DNA of 31,377 bases from Auriscalpium vulgare (Eukaryota; Basidiomycota; Agaricomycetes; Russulales; Auriscalpiaceae): contig JAHBBC010000081.1 of assembly GCA_019915015.1 (NCBI GenBank), positions 1-31,377 of the forward strand. Reading direction: 5' to 3'. The notes below the pieces were generated by a model. It was not told the DNA's origin and made no database searches. It worked only from the letters and a program-made list of their open reading frames with translations. The translations under genes were made by a program, and so were the position numbers. This document shows, in pieces, positions 11,178-19,968 of this stretch (position 1 is the first letter of the stretch; every line of letters starts with the position of its first letter).

Positions 11178-12773
11178 TCAGACTAAGCCTCGCTCCAACT
11201 CGTCTGGAACCACAGATGATCCTCGTCCAAGATCTCTGTCCAACTGGCTCTCATCCCAGGGAGGACTATTTTCTCTCTGGCTTGTCATCTCGCTCTCGGG
11301 CTCATCATCCGGAGGTGTCGATGCGCGCGGCAGAGATGAAGGCGTCGATGCAGCGGTTGACATAGAGCCCGTGCGTGAGATGGAACGAGCGGGCGTAGCG
11401 GCGGCGACAACCAGAGGAGGATTCTGAAGGCGCGATATATTTTCACGGAGATCTTGAAGCTGCAGCTGAAGGTCATCGTCAAGTGCTTCCGACTTGCGGC
11501 GATACTCATCGTTCGTCCACAAGCCAATCTGCAGCTCACGAAAGAGGCGGTCGTGGCGATCGCGAGCGTCTTGGCGAAGACTATTCATGTCATCGCGCAG
11601 CCTGTCGACAGCTTTGCGGATGTTCTCTCCTTTGACACCGCAAAGCTACGCCTGCCACATGAATTAGTCCACGTGCATTACCAACAACTAGTATTACTTA
11701 CTCGATGGACTCCTTCAGTATGTCTTGAATGCCGGTGCGTGACGTGGGCTTGAAGCGACCCTTCAAGCTCTCCAGCTTCTCTTCCGACAGGTGTGCGGGA
11801 GTCTTCTTCGCACTTGCTTGCGACGAGGGCGGCACGCGGTTCTCTTTGGGAGTGTGTGGCGTCTGCGGTGGCGATCCCGGGCCGGGTGCGGTCGCAGAAG
11901 AGTCTTGCGCGAGAGGCGCCGGGCCATCGTGAACGCGTAGGACGGGGTCTATGTCCTCTTCGCGCGGTTGCCGCACAGGTGGCGCGTCGTCGGGAGGCTG
12001 ATAGTGCACTGTGCGGTGACCGTCCGGACCAACCCCAGTCGTGATGATGATCGGGTTTTCATTTGGGCGGGTGGCAAGGATCGCGTGAATTCGGGGAAGA
12101 CAGCGAACTCGGCCGCCTCGATCTCCTCTGCACAGGATGTGTTAGCCTCCAGCGTGCTCATCGGAGATCACAAAATGAACTTACGCCAGATATTCTTGTG
12201 GCGTGCATCGGTATCCTCGGATGGGCCATCTGGCCCTATGTAGCAGACCAAATACTCATCTGGACCATCGTCGGCATCACCTGTGTCGACGATGGCCTCA
12301 TTCCCAGTGAGGACACCTCCACCCGTGCACTTAATGCGCCGAACCTTGGAGTGATAGGTGATGCGTAGCCTACACAAGCCTGTGAGCACGTATGAGGCAT
12401 CCATAAGGGTATGGACATACTGATTTATTTTCCGAGCACCTTTGCTCCCAGACTGACGAAATCCGAGTCCGGAGCATCCTTCCAGAGGATGCGAGCAAGC
12501 CGCTGACCCGCTGCGACCTTACTTTCTCCGCTTTTCTTCTGGAAAGATGTCAGTAACAAAGCCCAGATGATGCGTGGGCCACCTGCATACCTCACCACGC
12601 TTGTTACCAAACATAACCTTGCGATTTTGCGGCTGTTCGAGCTCCGTGATGAGCTGCAGGAGCAGCTCATTTGGCTTCTTATTTGTGCCCCAGCTGATGT
12701 TCTCCTCACGGGATTTCTTGCCCGGAGCTGTCTCAGGCTGGTCGGAGTCCGAGCGGCCGCGTTTCCGGGGCAT
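11178..12773 (-). CDS. Harbinger second protein, Myb/SANT-like with coiled coil
   Basis: Likely DNA-binding partner of the transposase. The ATG at 12771-12773 opens a basic leader (MPRKRGRSDSDQ), followed by a SANT/trihelix-like block: ISWGTNKKPNELLLQLITEL, a 50-nt intron after FGNKRGE, then VAAGQRLARILWKDAP. A short acidic block (GPDEYLVCYIGPDGP) and an ITTGVGPDG segment follow, then a Pro-rich linker and a charged helical C-terminal part (RHDRLFRELQIGL...) that looks like a coiled coil. Exon boundaries after residue ~100 are approximate. Two frame breaks are seen, near 12430 (run of A one short) and 12093 (CCCC read as CCC). The Myb-like role is known from other Harbinger elements; here it rests on the pattern of Trp/Leu residues and on location, not on a profile hit. 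Confidence 0.72.
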
Positions 12774-12904
12774 TAAGAGAGTAGGAGAGTGTAGATTAAG
12801 GAGGTATCGCGAGGGAATGAGTGTGTGAGACACGAAGACGCCGCACAACGCGAGCGTCACCTAAAGTCACACGATTGTCACACATCGGGTCACTTATGCC
12901 GCGG

Positions 12905-12972
12905 GCCGAATCGAAAACGAAAGGCGTTTGAAAACGAAACGGAAACGAAAACGGTCTACTCTGAGCTCCCCT
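12905..12972 (-). repeat. Right terminal inverted repeat of Harbinger element
   Basis: Exact reverse complement of 9587-9654 over 68 bp. The following ATT (12973-12975) matches the ATT left of the other end, giving the target-site duplication. Confidence 0.95.
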
Positions 12973-12975
12973 ATT

Positions 12976-14058
12976 TTTCATGGACGATATTTTTGGGCCC
13001 CTATAGTATCGCGGCGGCTAATGCCTACCGCCAGAAGCATGGTCATCGGGATGGTTGAAGATAATGCATGAGCACACTTACGCGCGGACGGCTCAGACGC
13101 ACATGTCTGGGGCGTGGCCTGCGTGCAGGTCAGAGGGCCGCGATTGTGACATCGTCAATATAGTATAATGTCATGAACGGCTGCGGCGCGCCTGGCCAGT
13201 TTGGCCGCCGACGCCACTCGGAAGTTCGGCCGTCGGTGTGGCGTAGCTCGCCAACGCTACACGGATCCATCCACCATGGGGTAGCACCGTGCATAACGAC
13301 AATTGTGTGCGCTGATACGGGGGGCGTGAGAGAGGCTGAATGAATTGAACGGACAGTAAGCACCGAAGAACCCGCCCGGTCAAGCCATTGATCGCATCGT
13401 GAAACTGACCGAAGGTAATATGTATATTGCACGCCGCAGCCTAACCGTACATGCACTGGCAAGCCTTCTGATTCCGTGCGCCAACGGCTGGGATCGGGGT
13501 TCGCCGTGGAGAGCCAGCGCTGATGGGAAGCATCCAAACGATACGAGGCGTGCCCTGGCGTGCCGTTCCTATGTCAGCTTAGCTAGTCAGACGGAGAATT
13601 CGGGGCCACAAACACTCCAGGCTTCCGCGAGGATAGCGCCATCAGCGATAGCGCGCCACTTTCGTAGCCGTAGCCACCAGTCAAACCTTCAGAGCGGCCA
13701 AGCTCACCGGGCGTCTAGACGATTTAATGATGCGTCACGTCCTCATTTGCGAGCGAGCGAAAATGTGCGCGGGATAGGATTGGCAGCGAAAATCTTGTCG
13801 GTTCGTTCGATCGGAAGAACTGTTGAACCCTCTCAGTGAGTATGGTGGAAGGTAGGATTGGGACAGACGCCCAGGAACGCGTGAAAGCGAGCCCCTGACG
13901 GAAACCAGGCAGTTGCTTGCGCAGAGTCCAGACCCACACTCCACCGCAACTCTAAACCCATGGATATTTCACGGATGCGCAGACTGCTTGCCAACAAAGC
14001 GATCGGATAAATATATGTATACTTCGTACAGGAAACGGCGACAATCACCGCCGGTTGG
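12976..14058. other. Intergenic region between Harbinger element and SPC3
   Basis: About 1.08 kb from the right edge of the transposon to the SPC3 stop codon. The open frame on the minus strand at 13130-13537 begins at TTG and shows no motif or introns, so I do not call it. No RNA gene or repeat was recognised. Confidence 0.5.
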
Positions 14059-15466
14059 TTACTCAACTCGCTCTTTTGCCGAAGGGAATTGTACGGGTGC
14101 GGTTGTCTGCGCAGCCTCACCATACGTGAGCAAACCCACGTAGGGCATGAGATTGTACTTGAGGCTGTATCGGGCGGGAGGGACATCCCTGCAAGATCAA
14201 TCACCGCGGCAAGTCGGCAAGCACGGGCGGAGATTATTTCAATGTCAGCGAATGTTGGGGAACTGAGCCCAAGACGCACTTGAATTTTGACGAGTATTCA
14301 CGGAAAGTGTACTTGTTCTTTCCAACGAACTTGAGGACTGCATCGTCTTTCCGACGGACTATCCGGTCCCAGATGACAACCTCGTTCTGGACCTGTCAAG
14401 ATGTCACGAACCGATCGTTAGCAAAATGGGACAAAGACCTGCGTTAGGCAAAAAGGCGCCTCAGGCGATCCGATTCCAAATTGCCCCATCGCGTCGTCAA
14501 CAGGAAGACACGAAAGCCAGGGCTGGGTTCCGGGCCGACACTGACAGTTCAGAGATACTGAATGGTCACTGGGTCGACGGCCCCGGCGCCACTTATCCTT
14601 TCAGATGGCACGAAGGTGTCGAGAAAGGAAACGGAGACGGTGGGGAAGCACGTAGCCGAAAGATAGCAGCCCGCGAACACCGGTGCGGGCAAGCGCCCGG
14701 AAGCCAGAGGTGGGAAGAAATGACATACCCCTTGCGCATTGGTGTACTCTGCCTGGAGGTAGAGGAAAAGCTGCTTGGTGTTCCAATTGAAAAGGGGTGA
14801 GAGATCTATGGTATGACCAAGATCAGCGCGGGTTTGTCGAACATAAATCAGATAACGGGACTCCGAGATGAAGAGTGAAGCCGTCGGAAAGAGAACATAC
14901 CGGCGGTGATATTGAAATTCACAAACGCATACTCCCCTCGTCGATGGCTGTAGCGACGTGAGTCTCCATTGAATCTACAGGTAGAAGAAAAGTTAGTGCA
15001 TGTAGGGAGTGTGTACGGAGAGGTAGCGCCGGAAGCCTTCCGTTAGAGCGCCATGAGGAACATGAGACCCAACCCGCTGACGTTCTGTCATGGGTGGAGT
15101 TCGGTACTCGGCCCTACTCAAGGGAAACGTCGCACATTGGAAGCGTCTCAAGTGTGTTTAAACGGCTAAAGGAACCGCATCACTTGAGAAAGCATAGACA
15201 GACGGCTGCCATGCCTCGCATATTCCGACACAGGCTAAGGTGCATGTGGACATACCGAAGGAAGCGCCGATTCTCACCGGGAACTAAAAAGTACGGCGAA
15301 AAGATCGAAATGAGACCACGCACATTTTGACGGATGTGACATCCAACGTCCCCTTGGGGTCAGCTGCGAAGAGGAGCGACGAACACGCTATGGCCGCGAG
15401 GAGGACCATCAAGGACGTCGAGAGTGTCGCAGAGACATTGTTGATCCTGGAGTACACACTGTGCAT
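14059..15466 (-). CDS. SPC3: Signal peptidase complex subunit 3
   Basis: Subunit of the ER signal peptidase, which removes signal peptides from secreted and membrane proteins; SPC3/SPCS3 is a single-pass membrane protein with a lumenal beta-rich domain. Five exons join in phase to 178 residues, the normal family length: 15324-15466, 14901-14974, 14729-14805, 14280-14392 and 14059-14188. The start MHSVYSRINN is followed by a membrane helix (LMVLLAAIACSSLLFAA). Conserved blocks follow: RRGEYAFVNFNITADLSPLF, NWNTKQLFLYLQAEY, VIWDRIVRRKDDA, YSLKYNLMPYVG. It is one of the few genes here with no frame break. The first intron (14975-15323) is 349 nt, far longer than others in the window. Shares a short divergent promoter with the acyltransferase. 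Confidence 0.96.
15146..15189. repeat. Inverted repeat inside long SPC3 intron
   Basis: TCTCAAGTG at 15146-15154 and CACTTGAGA at 15181-15189 form 9-bp perfect arms around a 26-nt spacer containing GTTTAAAC and a short CGG/CCG pairing. It lies within the 349-nt first intron of SPC3. It could fold in the pre-mRNA or mark an intronic RNA, but nothing more supports that. Confidence 0.5.
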
Positions 15467-15786
15467 AACTCTGCGTAGTTGGTGCGTGCGCGAAGTGTTC
15501 TGACGATGAGGGAGAGAGGCAGAGGACGATACACGACGACTGACGCGAAACACGGTGCAGCGCGACGGACACGTTGGCACCGTGCTGGCCCAGAGAGGCA
15601 GTTTTGTTCCCGCGCCTCACGCGGTGGCGGCCATTCCGTCTCGGTCGACGTTGGACGCGCTGAGCCTGGCATTGTTCCTGCCTCGGCCGCTCAACGCCCT
15701 GTGGCCGCCACTAGCGTCCAGTTATTGTTTCTTCCTCTCTCTCTCTCTTACCACTTCCTTCCCCGCTTGTCCCAAGTGCGCGCACC
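15467..15786. promoter_or_regulatory. Shared divergent promoter, SPC3 / acyltransferase
   Basis: Only 320 bp separate the ATG of SPC3 (minus) from that of the acyltransferase (plus), so both promoters must overlap or abut here. A (CT)7 run at 15735-15748 lies about 40 bases before the acyltransferase ATG within a pyrimidine-rich stretch, as often seen near fungal transcription starts. Both products act at the ER, so co-regulation is plausible but not shown. Confidence 0.6.
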
Positions 15787-18225
15787 ATGGCAGACAGCCA
15801 GTTCGACTTCGTACTCCACAAGGTACTTAGGAAGATCGCAAGCTGGGCAGTCTACTCGTTCTTCACGGAGGTCCGTGTTCTAGGGGCAGAGAATGTGCCA
15901 CTCGTCGGGCCAATGATTTCGTACGTCGTCTCTGCCAGAGTGCCTGTGCGATGGGTCGGCTCGCCACCTCGTGTACCCCGCGCGTTAGCCCGCCAGACTG
16001 ACCCACATGGGCATCGCAGGACGGCGACGCATCACAACATGATGCTTGATCCAGCTATTCTATGTGTGTCTTACGGTACCTCAGACACACAGCTGCGGAC
16101 TAACCACCATTAGCCTCGGCTTTCCCCTACAAGAGAATCCTGCACTATTGGGCCAAAGGCTCGTCTTGTTCCTCTCACTTCATGTGTGCCGAAATGCTCA
16201 TATCTCATATAGCAAGCCTTTTTGCTAACCCTGTTGTGCGATACATCCTCGTCAGTACCGGGAATATCCCCGTCGACCGCAGAGCAAGGACCGGCAGGTA
16301 CTGTTTCGGGGTACCTTCGACGCTTTGGCGGATGGAGCTGCTGTGGCCCTATTCCCAGAGGGAACGAGCTATACGGAGCCTCGCATTATGCAAGTCAAGG
16401 ATGGCGCTGCCTGGGTAGCGCTAGAGTACACCAAGTGGGCCAAAGAACACCCCGAGCGCGCAGCCCAGATTCCCATCGTCATCGTTCCATCGGCACTCGT
16501 CTACACGAACAAATCGAAGTATCGGAGCTCTGTAAGTACCTTGTATACAGGTCTCGGATACGGTGATATTGACAAGTGCACAGGTCATCATGCAGTACGT
16601 AAAATCACAGCTCAATTGTCCTAATGTTGAAACCGTGTGTGTATCAAGATTCGGGCGTCCAATCACAGTGGATCCATACATGGACCAATTTCTTTTGGAG
16701 GAAGAAGGTGCTGCTAGGGCGGCTGCGAAGAGGCTCACGCGGGCCATTGAGTCTCAGCTCGTAGCCCTCACGATCAACGCGCCTGACTGGTCAGTTACAT
16801 GACAATCCCTCTATCCAGAGCACACCTAAAGCACGAGGTAGGGATACTCTTTACGCAGCGCGCATGGCTCGGGATCTCTTGTGGGAGGACGAGAAGTCTC
16901 TCAATCTGGATCGCTATGTCCATGTCTCTCAGACGTAAGTGCACCGTCTCATTTTTGATTGTCTGCCACCGCTCACGTATCCTCAAAGCTTGGTTGATCT
17001 GTTTGCCACCCCAGCAGCGACACCCAACTTCAACTCAGTCAAGCGCCAGTTGCTGGAATACTACTCCCTGCTTCAATCAGCTCAACTTACCAACTCTGTC
17101 CTTTCCTCCCTTCCTCTACCGGACACGCTGGACCCCCACCGTGAGGTAGCCCTCCCGAGCAGGCTGTTTACTCTTGTCATCCTCATCCGCGACAGTCTGA
17201 CTTGTCTGATACGCCTGCCATTTTTCGTCGTCCCACTGATAGTCCACTCACCTGCCTACATCATGGGGCGGCTGGGTGCGCGCTTGGTGGAGAACGAAGA
17301 AGAGACACAAGCGCAGAACAAGGTTCTGGCTGGCCTTCTATTACTTGCTTTCATCTATCCGGCTGCCTTCTTTTTCCTCTGGGCTTTCCTGTGGTACACC
17401 CCCACGGGGGCAGTGCTCTCCGCATCTTTGGTTTGGCTTTTTGCTGTCTATCACACGAAATTAATCAGCGGTAATTTTGATTCCTCCCCTAAGCGTCACA
17501 TTCTGAGACCCTTCTTCCGCTTCTTGCAGATAACTACGAACAGTGAGCGCGCCACCGATTACGATTACAGTTGTTGAAGTCTGACTACTTTTTCTTTTGT
17601 AGCGTCAAACGTGTCGAGGCGGCTTGGCGCGTCTTAATCGGCGTTTGGGCCCCCAAGAAGTGGGACTACCCACTAGCGACCCTCAAGCAGTATACCACCA
17701 CGCCCATCCCTCCCGCCAATCCGTGGATCACTGGCTCGCCCGCTACGCCTAAGACCGACGATAAGGTCCCCGCGGCAATCGATGCGCTCGCCGGTAGTGC
17801 GACCGACCCATCCACGACGTCGCGCAAGCGCCGTCCGCGCTCCGGCCGCGTGATGCGGCACGTCCTGCGCGCGCGTGCGGTGGCCGCGCGTGGCCTCGCG
17901 TCCTTCATCGACCAGCTCGAACGGGCGCCCGAGGGCAAGCGCGTGCGTGCATCAGTGCACCTGGCGCAGTCCTACGGCGGTGGCCTCGACGTGCATGAGT
18001 CTGCAGCCGCGAGCGAGAGCAACGGGGCTGTGGTGCCGTCGCCGGAACCCGTCGGGTGGCGGAACGCCAAGGAGGTTGTGCAGTTCTTGAGGGAGCGGGG
18101 TGCGAAGGTTGCGTCATTGGGCAGGGGGGATTGAGGGGGATTGGGCTGCCCTCAACAGCGACGGAGAGTTGTCTCAGGCTGAGGACGGTGAGGACAAGGA
18201 CGATCTAGTGTCTGTTGCCAAGTAG
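15787..18225 (+). CDS. PlsC-type glycerol(phosphate) acyltransferase, Sct1/Gpt2-like
   Basis: Membrane acyltransferase, probably acylating glycerol-3-phosphate at the ER in early glycerolipid synthesis. About 634 residues in ten exons: 15787-15920, 16020-16063, 16114-16158, 16213-16531, 16584-16594, 16649-16789, 16842-16934, 16989-17470, 17530-17542 and 17603-18225. Motif I is THHNMMLDPA (H-x4-D) and motif III is LFPEGTSYTEP. A C-terminal pair of hydrophobic segments (IRLPFFVVPLIV; LLLLAFIYPAAFFFLWAFL) follows, then a Ser/Arg-rich tail. Exons 5 (11 nt) and 9 (13 nt) are microexons. The intron 16159-16212 needs a GC donor to keep phase (AKA-SLFANP). One A is missing near 16282 (VDRR-SKDRQ). 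A G-run near 18117-18122 ends the frame at 18134, but an acidic tail (DWAALNSDGELSQAEDGEDK) continues in the next frame to TAG at 18223-18225, so I take that stop. Substrate is inferred from family. Confidence 0.9.
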
Positions 18226-19968
18226 CAGCATCTTGATCATCTATACGTCGCTAGTTCCCTTCTAAGTTACGAGTTCCACTATATCTAATACTTTCAATGG
18301 AGTGCAGCCCGTGTTAGTAATTACGGCACATACGTGTGCCGAAATTATTGATACGGAGGCCTTCTACTTAACCTTCATAAGCGTTCTGCCGGGGGAAAGC
18401 ATAGAATGCGCGGAGTAGCCACCAAAAGAAGCCCCAAGTCCGCTAATCCATCTTCTCTTCCATCCCACCACTTCTTTCAAGTCTTCTTTCTCCGTTCCCT
18501 CGCACGCCCAACGGCGCAGTATTCTCATGAGAAAAAGGATATGCTTTCTTGTTATTGAGTGTGATACATCGCGCCATGTCATAGCTGTTGTTAAGCCACC
18601 TCTGACCAGCTGTATGGGACGTGGCTTGAGGGCGGCCTCTCAAGGGGGGTAGAACTGCGTGCATACGGATCCGGGCCGCTATGGGCGGAGGACAGTGCCC
18701 ACGCGGGTCGTGGATAGGGTGACGAATGTAGGAAGGACGCGCGCGCGCAAGAGAAAGCGACTCAGAGGAGAGTGAGACGATTGGGCCAGCCGCGAAGTTT
18801 GGTGCGAGGTGGGAGTAGCACATGCGCGCAACGTGAGTGAGGAAGCCGAGCTGCGAGAATGGTCACTACACACATCTTCAGTGACTCTGCCCCAGGGAGC
18901 TCGAGGATATTGTGCGTGCCCACCGTCGTTCGTTCGCCTTCGACCATGTTCATTGTTCTCCCCACAACCGGCAGAATCATGCCTCCGTCACGGTCATTCC
19001 TTGATTATTATTATAACACGTTGATGAGACTGATGGGGTCTAGCACAAAGAAAACGGTGTAAGTTGGGTGTAAGCGTCGAGCCGCATTATCAGGCAGGTC
19101 CCCCGGCTAGGACCGCGATTCCCACGCCGCAGACGTAGGTCCTGAGCGCTTCGGAGCTGCGTTGACGTTTCTTAGTACTCTGCAGACACTACGCTGCAGA
19201 CGCGTCATGTATCATATCCTTCAAAGTTCAATGGTGACAGGATATAGGATTACAAATGACAGTCGATCTGTTTGTGCAACTCCCTGTGCGCACGACCCTC
19301 GGTCCTCTGGCTCGCAGCTGCTCGCGTCGCCCCACCCCAACGAAGCCCCGCATCGCTCTTCAAGCTCATGCGCCGACCACCGACCTCGGCCTTCGGTGCG
19401 CGCCCTCCCTTTCCGTCGCCCGCTCATCTCCGCCCGAACTCTGCAACAAACGTCCTGCCCGCGATCTGTCTCCCTTGATTCTCTGTCCGCCCATATCCAC
19501 GACCCTGATGTCGGCTTGCTCTCCTCCAACGTCTTCTACCATGGCGAGGTCTTGCTCTCCGTCTCCGCAATTCATGCCTTCCTCCCATTCAGGTCTGCTA
19601 GACATGTTTTCTCGCCTCGGCAGGAATTCGAACTCATCAAAAGCTTAGAGTCACGTTCTTGGTGTGTCTCACCTGGCTTCCGACAACCTCATCGTCTCCC
19701 GCCCTACGCGGATATTAAATGTCTCGGGTCATACCCAGTTCATTAGCTCCTCATCAACCGCGTCGTCAGGTGATGTCGGTCAGCCGGTCTGGAAGGCAAT
19801 TCCCTCTCCACAGCACCCGGCGCGCAGATTTGCTCAAGAAGCCCGACATACACTGATGACAGGGACAGTCGCGTTCTGAATCTCCCCGTTTAACATCCAG
19901 TACGTGCGTACTTGCGCCTCCCGGAACGCGAGATACTTACGCAGTCTACTCATTGACAGGCAACTGTG
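18226..19968. other. Intergenic region with one doubtful ORF
   Basis: About 1.74 kb between the acyltransferase stop and the beta-mannosidase ATG. It contains a hairpin at 18318-18347 and presumably the mannosidase promoter. A plus-strand frame (19162-19746) is long and open with Ser/Pro/Arg-rich content, but it starts at TTG, has no recognisable domain, and lies opposite another open frame (19221-19529, minus) in GC-rich DNA. I see no firm gene. Confidence 0.45.
18318..18347. repeat. Inverted repeat / hairpin downstream of acyltransferase
   Basis: TAATT-A-CGGCACA and TGTGCCG-A-AATTA form 13-base arms with one A/A mismatch around a TACG loop, 93 bases after the stop codon. It could be a 3' UTR stem-loop or a tiny MITE remnant; no flanking duplication was found. 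Confidence 0.6.

Larger units (their letters stand above)
9587..12972. mobile_element. PIF/Harbinger DNA transposon, two genes
   Basis: A 3,386-bp element bounded by perfect 68-bp terminal inverted repeats (9587-9654 and 12905-12972) and flanked by the trinucleotide ATT on both sides (9584-9586, 12973-12975), a 3-bp duplication as expected for PIF/Harbinger. Inside are a DDE_Tnp_4 transposase on the plus strand and a Myb/SANT-like gene on the minus strand, converging on a ~115-bp gap. In characterised Harbinger elements the Myb-like partner helps the transposase enter the nucleus and bind the ends. Identical repeats and nearly intact genes suggest a recent insertion. The two frame breaks in the partner gene and one in the transposase look like the assembly errors seen elsewhere in the window. 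Confidence 0.93.

Noticed and set aside
9464..13070. Possible gene interrupted by the Harbinger element, because the flanks read open when joined
   Set aside because: The joined frame is only about 75 codons, is open on both strands, and shows no homology that I recognise.
13130..13537. 135-codon open frame on the minus strand
   Set aside because: It starts at TTG, has no recognisable motif, no introns, and its composition resembles non-coding GC-rich DNA.
18363..18980. Overlapping minus-strand open frames downstream of the acyltransferase
   Set aside because: Frames overlap each other, begin at alternative starts and lack any motif or splice pattern.
19162..19746. 194-codon open frame on the plus strand upstream of the beta-mannosidase
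   Set aside because: TTG start, no domain, and the opposite strand is open as well. It may be part of the promoter or leader; listed only within the intergenic entry.
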